Source: Ichthyophis bannanicus (Eukaryota > Chordata > Amphibia > Gymnophiona > Ichthyophiidae). From it: a stretch of 64,000 bases of DNA. The position numbers and the translations under genes are program-made. Below are positions 1-10,940 of the stretch, piece after piece. The stretch's first letter is position 1; each line of letters opens with the position of its first letter. The notes beneath the pieces were generated by a model. It was not told the origin of the DNA. It saw only the letters and a program-made list of their open reading frames with translations, and ran no database searches. The stretch lies in contig CM066043.1 in NCBI GenBank assembly GCA_033557465.1, forward strand, positions 113,876,778-113,940,777, given 5' to 3'.

Positions 1-59
1 TTGAGCATAGGAGCAGTATTTCAAGAAAAAATTGGTAGATAAACCTCTGGTAACACACT

Positions 60-260
60 GGGTCACAACAGGTCACAAAAATAGCGATTTAAAGTTCTTG
101 GTCCTGAAAAAAGTTACACTCCCATTTGAGAGAGGTGGAGACATCAACAAGGCCCTTTTAAAACTTGAACCACAGGTTCATTTTATGAGTTCAACAGTCT
201 GGAAAACCTAACGGACTTAGATCACGCGTAGACCTCTCTGTGTTTCTATAGATACTTCAA
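60..260 (+). pseudogene. C-terminal remnant of a Penelope-like element
   Basis: The frame from about 99 to 212 reads an RGGD box followed by a KALLK segment, then a stop. The two better Penelope-like copies in this window end the same way: RGGD about 80 bases before the end at 54875, and RGGDRGAALL in the minus-strand copy near 62640. In that family this lies just after the GIY-YIG endonuclease, near the protein's end. Only the last 40 or so codons are inside the window; the rest would lie upstream of base 1. The call rests on a short motif and its order, so confidence is moderate. Confidence 0.42.
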
Positions 261-2800
261 ATTATCTATCCAGTGACCATATTTATGCTTATCCAGCCAA
301 GCCACTCATATTTTTGATAGCATTTATTCACTATTCGGACCATTATTCACCACACATCTTAAATATCCACTGTTCAATACACTAAATATAGGCCTGTTCA
401 CCAAGGAAGCTTATCCTAATATACACAATTGGTTGGCAAGCACTGAAACCAACCTACTATATCTTGCATCAGCATCGGTTTTATGATATTTTCTGGCATG
501 GATAGCTCTTAATCTTAAAACACAGAACTCTCATATGGAACTTTAAAATTTCGGGTTGATGAGTCCTGTCAAATAAGCTCCTCCCCACTTAGTAACCTCT
601 CCCGATTTTGGCGGGAATTTGACGTGTAAAAGCTGGCTTCTCACAAGCGCTCTTCAAGCTCTCTCTCTACTGCTGGCGGCAGGAAAGTTTCATTTTTTTC
701 AGGTAATGTTGTCTGGCTTCTGTTTTACAACCTTATGGTAGCAATATCAATGGCGGCGGATGTTTTATATTATCGTCAGTTCTGGATCGTTGCCTTGGTT
801 TTAAAGCAGTTCAGTACGCGTGTTTTATTCGTACATAGCGTTTACACTTAGGACTCCTGTAAGTCTTAATGAGTACTGCCGGTTTTACCTTTTTACTTTT
901 GTCACATTAAATGTTTTCAAGTCATTACTATTCTCAGTTTTAACTATTACTGTCGGGTAATTTCCCGCCTTTATTAAGTGTAGTGTCAGTCTCCTAACCA
1001 GTTTAATTTTAAATATAACACAATCCTGTTTTTTCCTCGCGATTAGAATAGCGGCTCCTCTTGCCCTACATTAAGACGACACGATCCAACGCACCTTTTG
1101 TAGTCTGGGTCAGTTTATCATGTATTGTCATTCATTTAATAATCATATAACATAATTGTTATGTATTATAACTCCACAGCACCATGATCCTTTTAAACGG
1201 TTTACAATAAGTTCAGGTTTATGCACGTTATAAAGTACTGTTTTCAACAATCTATCGTTACTGCGTTCTGCCGGTGTAGACTCAAAATAAGTATTGCGAA
1301 TTGCTAATACTAGTCATCAGGTGCCCTTCCTCCCCACAAGTCTCCCGTTTTTTACGCGTAGTGTAATTGATTTTAAAACATTATGATTACCTTCTACATT
1401 TCATGTTTAAAAAGCACTATAGGGAGATTAATATAAGGTGGTGCATATATTAACACCATCATCGATTACAATTTTTACATATTTATAATACTGTTTTTAA
1501 ATAGTCATTCCGCTTCAAGGTGATTGTCCAGTATGGTTTTACTGTTCAATAAGGTGGGACGGTCCTATTAGACAAGGGACTTTCTTGGCTATTTTATCCA
1601 ACTGGTGCTCCTTACAACGTTATCTTACGCCCAGGTAATTTGCACGGCATTTTTCCATAGCAATATATCACACATCGAGATAAAGATGGAATTAACTAAA
1701 GGTCCAACAGATACTTTTCAGTTCCTACAAGTTTCGTTTACACCGTCCCTTAGTACCATCAATTTTAAGTAAAGGGCATTGCAACAGTCAAGAGCACAAC
1801 AAGAATCGATCAATCTCAATTGTTTTGTCATACTACCTCATGATAATTAATTATTTAATATATATCATATGTTTCCATTAACACAATTTGACATAGATTC
1901 ACATGACATCTACATGAAAAACCTTCAGAGCCTTAATAGTTCTAATCTCTTTTTTCCTCCTCGTTTGTTTCTGGTTTTTTGCCAATGGTTCATATTTCAC
2001 TCAACAGTTTCATTGAACAATTCTTTAACATGATGCAAACAACCGAATAAATCGACTCAGGTTATTGGTCCGATTGAATGATTCTAACATCCTAATTACA
2101 CTATAAGGATCAATAATATCCTTTGAATGCTCAAAGGGATAGTTTTTTTATCTATGCACTATCACCATTATTATTATCATCACTTTTCGTCCGTTTATAT
2201 ATATTTTATATTTTATTTTTTATATTATCATTATTATTATCTTCATCCCTCCTTTTCTCTGCAAGTACTATTATGCTTTAACAGCAGTAATTTGTAGTTT
2301 AATATCTATTTGCTATAGACTCAATTCAATATTTGTATTTTACCATTTTACCAATTTTTACACTTTTACATGTTCAGTTGGTTTATCATCATTTTGTATT
2401 TTTTAACACAGTATCATCCCTTTTATGCATTTATTATTATTATTATTGTTCATTTTCATTTTCAACACATGTTTATTACATACACCAATTATTATCTATT
2501 GGTCTGCCTGATCCTTTGGTTTCAATCCTCATGTCCTGCGTCTCCCTAATAATCTTTTAGAGAGTTTTTAATGTATATTTGTGTGATCCCCATAACTATT
2601 TTAAAAAGACTCATAGTTAATGTTACACTGCTCTATATCAGTTTACACAGTTATAAGGGTAATCACTTTGGCAATTGCAATGATTTACTTGTTATTATTT
2701 GAATGTAGATAGGGTATTAATCTAATTGTTTATGTGCGACATGTAGCGGTGGTTGTATTATTCATTTCACTAAAATTTATATTTTTAAAGTAACAATATG
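261..2800. other. AT-rich DNA without a recognisable gene
   Basis: There is no convincing coding frame; the longest frames are short and low in complexity. Runs of TTATTA-type simple sequence lie around 2160-2240 and 2420-2450. Its position between a Penelope C-terminus and a hammerhead-like motif means part could be Penelope 3' non-coding sequence, but I cannot show that. Confidence 0.4.
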
Positions 2801-2828
2801 TGCTATTCCCCTGTTTTTAAGCTTTGTA

Positions 2829-2870
2829 CCCCATGAAGAATGGCGTCCCACGCCGAAACGCTTCGGGGTC
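2829..2870 (+). ncRNA. Hammerhead-ribozyme-like motif, probably from a Penelope-like element
   Basis: The segment folds as an outer CCCC/GGGG helix (2829-2832 with 2865-2868) enclosing TGAAGA. A GGCGT/ACGCC hairpin with a CCC loop (2842-2854) follows, then GAAA, then a short hairpin and GTC. This is the order of the hammerhead core (CUGANGA, stem II, GAAA, NUH), except that the first core C is A here, so self-cleavage is doubtful. Hammerhead motifs are known in Penelope-like elements, and a similar motif follows the Penelope copy near 62400 on the other strand. Confidence 0.4.
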
Positions 2871-3159
2871 TCTGCAACATCACCATTACAAGGCTTTACA
2901 AAAATCCACATATTCGTATCTTGCTCCTTTGGGTTTCCTAGCCTGGCTAGCGCAAGACACCTTGCTCCGTCTTGTGTTTTTCATATCTACTAAGGCCGTA
3001 AGGAAAACAGAGTACTTCGTGTTCAGCTGTATGGCTATTTGTTGTCTGTCTTGGCAGTTTAGTGAAATCAGTATCAGCTGCAGTGCATAGAGACCCAGAT
3101 GATTTTTGAGGTCCGGCCACTCCAATACTAGAAAGGTTTCTTGTTAACCTTTTATCGAG
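2871..3159. other. Unassigned sequence
   Basis: Two overlapping frames of about 80 codons on opposite strands have no motif I recognise. This may continue the Penelope-type non-coding region that holds the hammerhead-like motif. Confidence 0.3.
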
Positions 3160-3782
3160 TTAGTGCTAACGGTTGAGCGAAAGTGGGCATCGTTAAACCA
3201 CACAGGCATGGGAATGGAGACTATCATCGAGAGATCCTAAGTCATCCTTTTAGGCATCTAAATGGCGGATGAAATGTAATGTGCGATGAATGCTAACCCA
3301 AGATATACATAAGGACAAATAAATCTATATGTACTGACAACGCTGATTTCCATATTAGTAGTCACCACCCAGTGGACAATGTATTGCAATCCGCAGTGCA
3401 GTGTAGTGACAGTCAAAAAGAGTAAAATAGAATGTTAGGTATTATTCATAAAGGGATAGGAATGAAAACAAAGTATTATTGTACAGACTTTTGTATCGGA
3501 CGCATAATGTGAACATGTATATGAGTAACTGGGTGAAGGTCTGCGTTGCCCCATCTCACAAAAAGGTATAGCAGAATCAGAAAAGGTGCAAAGAGGGGCA
3601 AACCAAAATGATAGAGAAGATGGAATGAGAGATGGAGTGTTTAAAACCAAATTAGTAAAGTCTTTTGGGGATACTGCTAGGTACGTATGACCTAGATTGG
3701 CCACTGTTGGAAACAGGATTACTGGGCTTGATGGACCTGTGTATGACCCCGGATGGCATATCTTATGTTCTTATGTTCTTAA
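3160..3782 (+). mobile_element. Decayed CR1-type LINE, 3' portion
   Basis: The segment ends with a CR1-style tail: a 'lead-in' ending GGATGGCATA followed by short tandem TTATGTTC repeats at 3764-3782. The reverse complement of the same 3' end begins the minus-strand copies at 8035 and 9352 (CATAAGAA..., ATGCCAT, CTGGGT...ACCAAGGTCCA). Upstream are fragments matching the end of a CR1 reverse transcriptase reading frame, broken by many indels. No open frame remains. CR1 elements are autonomous non-LTR retrotransposons that are usually 5' truncated, as here. Confidence 0.65.
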
Positions 3783-3862
3783 ATAGAAAAAGGATTCACC
3801 CTTTCAACATAGGCAGCACAGCAAAGAAAGGATTTTTTCACTCAACATACAATTAAGTTGAC
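3783..3862 (+). mobile_element. Short second CR1 fragment
   Basis: Sequence at about 3800-3857 (GGCAGCACA ... TTTTTTCACTCAACATACAATTAAG) resembles the CR1 segment that normally lies a few hundred bases before the 3' tail, yet here it follows the tail at 3782. This is most simply a second, overlapping CR1 fragment, cut off on its right by the MITE. Confidence 0.4.
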
Positions 3863-3865
3863 TAA

Positions 3866-3998
3866 GGGGCATGTTATTCAAGCCGCGGTAGCTGGTTTGA
3901 TGATCGTATTATAGGCAGACGCGGCGCCCCATTTTGATTTCAATGGGGCGCGCGGCTGCGATCGCGAACCAACTACCGCGGCTTTGTAAACAAGCCCC
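3866..3998. mobile_element. PIF/Harbinger-type MITE with TAA target duplication
   Basis: The two ends are long inverted repeats. The left end reads GGGGCATGTT, then AGCCGCGGTAGCTGGTT; the right end, reverse complemented, reads GGGGCTTGTT, then AGCCGCGGTAGTTGGTT. A TAA flanks each side (3863-3865 and 3999-4001), the 3-bp TWA duplication typical of PIF/Harbinger. At 133 bp it has no coding capacity and would need a transposase in trans. The middle (3920-3960) is GC-rich. Confidence 0.72.
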
Positions 3999-4001
3999 TA
4001 A

Positions 4002-4739
4002 GGGTTTTGTCTACTAAGGTGTGTTAAGGATGTTTAATGGCTGCATTAAGGCTCCCTGTGCGTGGTAAGGGCAGGGGTGGGGAGGAGGTGTTCCAGTGAA
4101 AAGGGCGCTAGTGGCTGGTTAGTAGGCATTAAAGGGACAGTGGGCAGTAAGAACTGCAAGCGTACGGGTTAACACACAGAAAAGGACGGTCGCTGCAACT
4201 AGGGCTAAGGGAGCCTATCTAGAAGTCAGAACCGAGGTGCTGGATGGGAGCAAAGGTAATAGGTGAGGGACAGGCAGTTGGACGGTGATGTCGGTGGGTG
4301 GAATAGAAGTGGAATATGAGGGTGCCAAGGAGGAGCGACCATCGGATCGCGATGTCGCGTAGCAAGAAATGAATGGGCATGAGTGGTGACCTGCAAATCC
4401 TTCTGCAGGTGATGTGTGTGTGTGTGTGTGTCTGTCCTAAGGAGCAAAGTGCCACGGTGTGGACCTGGGTTGTAGCAGCTGCTCAGGAGAATGCATGAAT
4501 GATCACCAAGCCTATATGGAGATGGATGTGCTGAAGGATGCATGAAGGTAGAAGGGTGCGTTGTATGGCCATTGCGGCCTCCAATGTAATCCTAATGGAA
4601 TTCGGCAGCACATATTGTGGCCATGGATGCTTGTGGGGATTTGGGGATAAATATCATTTTAGTATACATACAGCATGGATAGTTAAGCTGGGATTGTCTG
4701 CCTGATGTATATATTTTGAGAGTTGAATAGTTATGTTTT
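4002..4739. other. Unassigned sequence with a short GT microsatellite
   Basis: A (TG)n run lies at about 4411-4431. No supported gene: the longer minus-strand frames here read through the CA repeat and are not credible proteins. Confidence 0.4.
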
Positions 4740-5239
4740 GGAGGACTTTCACCCCCCTAAAGAAGCCCTGACAAAAATGCCTGAGACAGTGTCCGGATGT
4801 GACGTTGGCAGATTATATGACTTTGCAGATAAGTGTGGTTTTGTAGCACATTGTACAGATGATATGAAAAGCGCTACGTGCCATATCACATGCTCTGTGG
4901 GATGGAAGGCTTTACTGATTAAAATTTTCAATTGATTCTAAGTGATTTTCCATGATTAATTTAAGGGAGTTTTTGAGGATCAGTTATATTCTGGGTGCTA
5001 ACAGTGTTGAGGAGCTAAGATATGATAGACACATGGTAGTGTACTGATAGTACGCCGAGATCCTTTGCTCCTTTAAAACATGAAAAATTACCCTGCAGTT
5101 TTGTTGTGAGTGGAATGACAGTCTTATTTGTGATGGTTCATCTTCCTTCATTCTATCATTGGCCTCTGTTAAGTAATAATCAGGTCCTGGCAATGTCCCA
5201 GGTTTATACTATTTCCTAATATTTGCTTCTTTAATTGGT
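4740..5239. other. Weakly structured sequence, perhaps decayed Penelope or LINE DNA
   Basis: Sequence at 4755-4800 (AAAGAAGCC ... TGAGACAGTGTCCGG) loosely recalls the hammerhead-like blocks at 2829 and 62358, but the GAAA core is GAGA. The downstream stretch to 5239 has no clear frame. I do not make a firm call. Confidence 0.2.
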
Positions 5240-6720
5240 CTGGTTTTATTTGATTTTTGTGTGTGTCAAATGTGTGTGCAGATATATAGTCCAAAGCCAT
5301 GTCACTGGCCACTTTTGTTTTGGGCGATATTGGACATTAAGTGGTTGACCTGCAAGAGTGCCAATAATGTTGGGGCATATACCATGATATCCATCCACAT
5401 AACGTTTGTATCGTATCTTAAAATCATTAATTATGGTGAATAGTGGTAGTAGGTAAATATTGAAGCCAACGCTAGAGAGCTTTGTGGAATCCCGTTGTGG
5501 TTGGTACAATCAAGTTTGATAGCCCCAACGTTTTGGCAAGATGGGTTTGTGGCCCAGTATGCATGGTGTTGGGGGTGGGGTTATAGCTGGGTATGGGTTT
5601 GAACTTAAGATCAGGGAGTGCCGCCAAAAGTTTGTGGGTTAAGGGATTTAGCTTCATTCTGTGAAGGTAATTCTTTTGTTAGGGATCGTACAATTATCAG
5701 ACAGCTCCATTGGTTTAAAGGAGCCCATTATTAAATTAATATGGTATTGCTGTTTGCTGGTGTTTATTTGTTGATTGATAATTATCGAAGGCCATTGTGG
5801 TGGAATTCTGTAGGTTACCTTTGTTTTTGGAGAGTTTCTACATTTTCGCTCTAGCTTACGCAGGGTCATCTTCGTGGCATTGCATATCCTTATGAGTACC
5901 ATGGTGGCATAGTGGCTCTCGATTAAGTATGGGGCAGCTGCAGCATATTTGGGAATGTTATTCCAATTGCCAGTGATATCATCCAGGTCTGACATATAAC
6001 TGTCGAGATGTGGTAAGACTTGCTGGAGGATGGTTTCAAGGTGAAATAGCTTAAATCGTCTTTGTTGATTAGTTTTTACTTCGGGGGTGCATGTTGGTAT
6101 AGGAAGGTTTAAGGTAAAGTTGATCATGAAGTGGTCTGGGACCCGGGAACAGGTGTCAAAAGTGGGGGATAGATGACGTTTGAGTCAAGTAAATTGTTGG
6201 GGAGAAAAAATAAGGTCCAGGATAGCTCCTTTAATATGAGTTGACTTGAGTTCATTATGTGGGTTGTATTGTAGATCAGCCATGGCTGTCATAAAGGCCT
6301 GAACATCCATGGCTGGTAGTTGAAGGGATGTTAAAGTCTCCCAAGAAGTCATGAGCGGGTTTTGTGGTGAAGAGTCGCTACACACTTCTTCAAGGAATAA
6401 CGGAGAGGTCCTCATCCTTAGTGCACAATGTGCACAGTTCTTACCAGGAAAATTGAAAGGTGCATAGTTGATATTGTGATCATATTATATTCCACTCTTG
6501 GTTCTGAGTAGAGAGAGTGTGGAACATGAGGTGTTTCGTTTCAGCAATTGATTTCGACTCCCACCCCATCTTCTCAATGGTCCTTGCGGCCAGTTAGAGG
6601 ATTGTGTATGGATTGCGATGCAATCTGATGTCGGATAACCTGGTAAGAGTCCAGTGAGCTTAGGTTTCAGATATGTACCATTATTGTTTCTATTCGCTTC
6701 TTCTTTAATGATCATCTATA
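5240..6720 (-). pseudogene. Decayed L2-like LINE, endonuclease and RT fragments
   Basis: Several broken minus-strand frames line up in the order expected for an L2/CR1-type ORF2. The frame at 6415-6185 contains HIKGAILDLIFSPQ, closely matching HTKGNILDLIFAPQ in the better L2 copy at 33194-32847; this is the end of the APE endonuclease. The frame at 6127-5654 covers the linker towards RT. The frame at 5509-5246 contains FNIYLLPLF and then YVDG where the RT catalytic YADD box is expected. Stops and frameshifts separate the pieces, so it is inactive. Confidence 0.6.
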
Positions 6721-7564
6721 ATGGAAATCTTATTCTCAAACAGCACAGGGCCCTAATCAATGCAATTTTTACAAGCAAGCTCATTTGGTTATCTAAATGA
6801 GGTTTGATTAGGTGGTGTTGAGAGGTTAATTCTCTGTAGTCTAGTGTGTGCTCATTTTTGCCTTCAGACTGAATAAAGGGACGCATAGGTCTAGATATTT
6901 TTGTAACTTTTAATTATTGGAAATCATTTGCCCTGTGGGGTGATTGGGTGTTTCTGGTTTGACAGTCTGGCAGAACAGAGAGGTAGGAGGAAAAGAATAG
7001 AGACGACTATAATATGTGCTTTGGGACCCTTGTAGTTGCTTAGTCGGAAGCATCCAGCACTAAGTCAGTGCTTAAGCAAAGTAGAGACAGTACCTTGGGA
7101 TGAGTCAAGCGAAGGTGTGAAGGTTTTTATCATGTGGTCACTCAATGCGGGGGCCCACTCACAAAGAGCCACCCCTAAGGGCCCTTTGGCAGAAAACTTA
7201 GGTGCGGCATGCCCTTAATGCAGAAGTTATAAAGAGGAGAGAGGAGGCAGGTAGATGAAGGATGACTGGGGATGGTGCAGCGGGGCGCATGGAGACTCAG
7301 AGTATAGGTCCCATACCGGCAATGTTGCTGCTGCTCCGGAGTAAGTCCACACTGGCGTCTCTGGTCACTCTCACGGGGATCCCCTCATTGCGTCATAATA
7401 TTGTCAACTTGATCAAGATTTTATTTAGCTGCAGCAGTGCTGTGAACTGAATGACGCTAACACTTCAAATATATACTATATTTGGTAGGTGCCAACGTCG
7501 AAGAATAAAATGGCAACAAAATTAAACCCCTAAGGACATGCTAAATTTCAGTATATATATCTGA
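6721..7564. other. Unassigned sequence
   Basis: I see no gene or named repeat. Short frames at 7036-7218 and 7262-7450 have no recognisable motif. Confidence 0.35.
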
Positions 7565-7860
7565 ATGGGCCCCGATTTTCAAAAGGCATTCACGATGGTT
7601 TACAGCTCCAGTGAACCGTGTAAATGCCTAAAAACAGGATATTCAATGGCACTTACAATGAATAAGTTGCCATTTGAATATCCCCTTCTAACTCCCCTAC
7701 GCGCTATTGATGCTATTCCAGTTAGCATCGGGGGGTGTTGGGTTTGTTACAGGGCGGGAAGCAAGAGGCCGGGTCAACAAGCGATAACCGAGCGAGCAGC
7801 GATATTACATGCGTGCCCAGTATTAGCAATCTGCCGACCAAAAAGATAGGCGAGAAAAAC
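7565..7860. repeat. Dispersed non-coding repeat, copy 1
   Basis: It begins GGGCCCCGATTTTCAAAAGGCATT, nearly the same as the block at about 20249 (GGGGCCCCAGTATTCAAAGGCATT). Further in it carries GTTAGCATCGGGG, shared with about 16541-16553. It has no coding frame, and its family is unknown to me. A non-autonomous DNA transposon is plausible, but I cannot define terminal repeats. Confidence 0.4.
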
Positions 7861-8034
7861 CCTATTCCTCTAGGCCTGTCTTGTAGGTAGTTAAAGTTTT
7901 AAATTTCGTTTACCATTGCCTGAATTTTACTTGAACAATGTCTTGTGGAATCTGCACCCGCTATCCACTGATATCAAGCCTTCAGCACTTGCCCAGCCCC
8001 ATTTCCCTCTGTGGTTTTGTGCAGAAGTTTTCTC

Positions 8035-8380
8035 TCTCATAAGAAGATAAGATATGCCATACTGGGTAAGACCAAGGTCCATCAAGCACAGTATCCTTTT
8101 CCCACACAGGGGCCAATTCTAGGGCATACGTCACATAGCAGTTTACCCCAAGAGGCCCACAAGGTCCACACAATGCTATGGTCTTACTGGGTCAAGCAGT
8201 GATATCCTGGGTCACTTCTTAATTAAACGGTTTAGGGACCTTTCCCTCCAGGAAACTTGTCCAAACCACCTTTTTTAAACCCAGCTACACCTAACAGCAC
8301 TTTACGACATCCTCCGTGTAAACAAATTCCAGAGTGTAGATTACACGTTGAGTGAAAACACTATTTTCTTTATTAGTATT
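8035..8380 (-). mobile_element. CR1-type LINE 3' end, antisense
   Basis: On the + strand it starts CATAAGAAGATAAGATATGCCATACTGGGT and continues with ACCAAGGTCCATCAAGCACAGTATCC, the reverse complement of a CR1 3' end. Later come AAACCCAGCTACACCTAACAGCA and CAAATTCCAGAG, which recur in diverged form in the copy at 9352-9650. No open frame remains. Scattered one-base insertions relative to the other copies may be sequencing error. Confidence 0.62.
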
Positions 8381-8759
8381 AAATAGTTTACACCGGTAGC
8401 TTCATTTACATGTCCCATAGTCTTTTCCTCCTCTGAGCACATGCGGCTTGGCATGACTCTCCATTTGGAAGTTTTTCTGTTGGTGAAGAGCACCCTCATT
8501 GCAAGAGCCCTTGCCCCTTATGCTAACTTTGCTCTGCGTTCAGGCATTTTTTTCCTGTCACTGTGCCTGTGTAGAATCTATCTTGTAATTTATTTAATTT
8601 AATGTTTCGTCTAAATTTTCTGGTCGTGTCAGGGTGTCCTATCTTCTGTCTGTCCTTTACCAATTTGCTCCCTGCTCTCTATAGTGCTTGTGTTTCTTTC
8701 TCAAAAACAACTTTCATATATGCCCACCAACCCCTGGCCGTTTACATTGTCTTTCCATA
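8381..8759. other. Unassigned sequence
   Basis: Pyrimidine-rich DNA without a supported frame. It may be the 5' part of the L2-like LINE that follows, but nothing in it proves this. Confidence 0.3.
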
Positions 8760-9351
8760 GCCTTCCTCTGCTCATTGATTGAAATTAATCCAGGTGCTCC
8801 TGAACTCCACTAGGGGACTTCTCCTTTTATCCTCCCTCTCCACTTGTATCTCCATGCTGATTTGCATGCATCTCCTCTTATCCATCTCCTATGCCTCCAC
8901 AACACGTTGTGTTCTTGATGTTAACTCTCCATAATCTTTTCACCTCATTACATCAGTTCCATGGCCCTACTTTCGTAATTACCCAACTCCTTACTATTTC
9001 CAGCTCTCACTACCATTTTGTCGTCTATGGTATCAGCAGTGACCTTGAGCTTCACTAGTTTTCTTCCTCTCATTCAGCCCATCTCCACTTATCTCACTGA
9101 GGGAACCAACACTAGCCTCAGTCGTGCTTCCTCCTCTGTCCCCTTTCCGCCCCTTTTCGCCTGCTCCTTCTTCTCCTTCATCGGGAGATGTCATCCCCAA
9201 CACCTCAGCCCCAATAGGAGTTGTTTTCACATTCCCCAGCGGTAGAGGCAATTCAATAACCTCCCATAATCTTGTGTGTCACTTTCCCTCTCCCTCATTC
9301 TCCATCCCTTTTTCCGTTGCCACACCTGATGGAATGCACTTACTGTCTCCA

Positions 9352-9655
9352 ATAAGAACATAAGAAAATGCCATCCTGGGTCAGACCAAGGTCCACGACA
9401 AGAAGCCAGTATTCCTGTCTGCCACCAGCACAGTGGAGGTCAAGGGCACCAAAGTAACCGTAAGCAGGTTCCCAAACCGGGGACACCACAGGTTCACACA
9501 ATGCTTGTCCTAGGGGAAACAGTGGCATTTGCAGCCGGGGTCCCCCAGCTTTGAATAATGATGTATGGACCCCTTTCCTGCCAGGAATTGGCCAAACCGT
9601 TTTTTAAAACCCAGCTGCACCGAACAGTTGTTTACTACATCCTACGGTTAAAGAT
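9352..9655 (-). mobile_element. CR1-type LINE 3' end, antisense, second copy
   Basis: It starts with AAGAACATAAGAAAATGCCATCCTGGGTCAG and ACCAAGGTCCA, then includes AATTGGCCAAACCG and AAAACCCAGCTGCACC. The order matches the copy at 8035-8380. It sits inside the L2-like LINE, whose endonuclease region resumes after it. Non-coding. Confidence 0.62.
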
Positions 9656-10312
9656 AATATAACGCAACAGTCCATGCTCCTATTTAGAAATCATACCCAC
9701 GAAAGTCAATTCACTTTGCTAAGTCACGATCCAAGGACTGCGATTGAACTTTGTGACCCTCGCGAATTAATACTGTAGTCAGTTATCTTGCGCTACCCCC
9801 CACTAGAGGCCATCTGTGCAGTAAACTTGTCTTCTCTCATGAACTCTTTATTTCTAATACTCCTGCATCCTCATGGCTACTTACCACAACAAATTTGGAC
9901 TTCTACCTGAAGCATTCTGCTTCAGTTGCTGCTCTCTGTCACGGAGGCTACCTATGTTCCCAAATTTCTTGGCCCCCATTGGCCATGATGGAGGTCGTTG
10001 GGTTCCTACTCTAGTCATGCCTGCCCCAATTTCAGCTCCCTCCTTGCTGCCACAGTCTAATACTTTGATTCGTTTGAAGCTCATGCTCATCTGCCTGATT
10101 TCTCCACTAACCTCTCCAGGGTCTAGCATGTCATTTTTATCGACCACCCAACAAGTTCCACCTCTACCTTTTCTCACTGACTGTGACTCCTTGGTTCATC
10201 CTCCATTCTGGATACATTTTCCCCTTACTTTATTCTTGGGGATTTGAACATTCATGTTGAGAACACCTTTTGCACTTTATGCCTTAAGAGCTCCTTTTTA
10301 AATCCTCTTCAT

Positions 10313-10577
10313 TCACCCCCCCCCCCCACCCACCTCTGGACCTCTCCCGCCTGCACCTCCCCCCCCTCGCCCCACCCCGTCCCTTCCTTACCTTCCCACC
10401 CCCCACACCCTTTACCTGCACCTCTTTCACCCCCCCCTCCCCCCCCTCCACCCCCCCCCTCCCCCACCCCCCCTCTTGCCTCCCCCCCCCCCCCTTCCCC
10501 CCCCCCTCCCCCCCCTCCTCCCTCCCCCTCCCTCCTCCCCCTCCTTTCCCCCCTTCCCCCTTCCCCCCGCCCCCTCC
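10313..10577. repeat. C-rich low-complexity tract
   Basis: About 265 bases are almost only C with scattered T and A, including several runs of 7-11 C. The proline-rich and glycine-rich frames it creates on the two strands are artefacts of composition. Such tracts are prone to sequencing and assembly error. Confidence 0.8.
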
Positions 10578-10940
10578 CAGCCTGTGCCTCTTACCGCTCC
10601 TATTCACAAAGCATAGCACCAATGCCTTGACATCCGTATTCTCCCCAAAATGCTCATTCACCCTCCCCAAAACTAGTCTCCATCGGCAGTTTCTGCCCTT
10701 ATCTGGACTAATCATCTGCTAACCTCTCACCCTCTCACACACCACCCATATTGGTCTTGCCCAATCTCTTCCAACATGTTCACGGAATCGTCACACCATT
10801 GACCCTTCAGCTCTCTCTACTGCTGTCGTATCAACTTTCCTGCAACTCTATCCATTCTGAGCCGTTAATGACGCCGGGATCCCTCTTATAACAACTCACG
10901 ATTCTTTGCTTTTGGATTGGTACTCGGCTCCTCCCAGTTC

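Larger units (their letters stand above)
8760..10940 (+). pseudogene. Decayed L2-like LINE, 5' region and endonuclease
   Basis: At 10220-10262 one frame reads LILGDLNIHVEN, the APE-endonuclease box (usually GDFN.H) of L2/CR1-type LINEs. Upstream, 9870-10200 carries the pyrimidine-rich low-complexity coding typical of these elements, with frames shifting often. Downstream of a C-rich tract (10313-10577), 10600-10860 still resembles the post-endonuclease linker. An antisense CR1 end (9352-9655) is inserted inside. The partner RT may be the one at 17800-20240; if so, about 7 kb of other repeats separate the halves. Confidence 0.5.

Noticed and set aside
4755..4800. Third hammerhead-like block
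   Set aside because: The GAAA core reads GAGA and the stem does not pair well; similarity to the other two blocks is too weak.
10244..10715. Proline-rich and glycine-rich frames on the two strands
   Set aside because: Both are products of the C-rich tract at 10313-10577, not genes.
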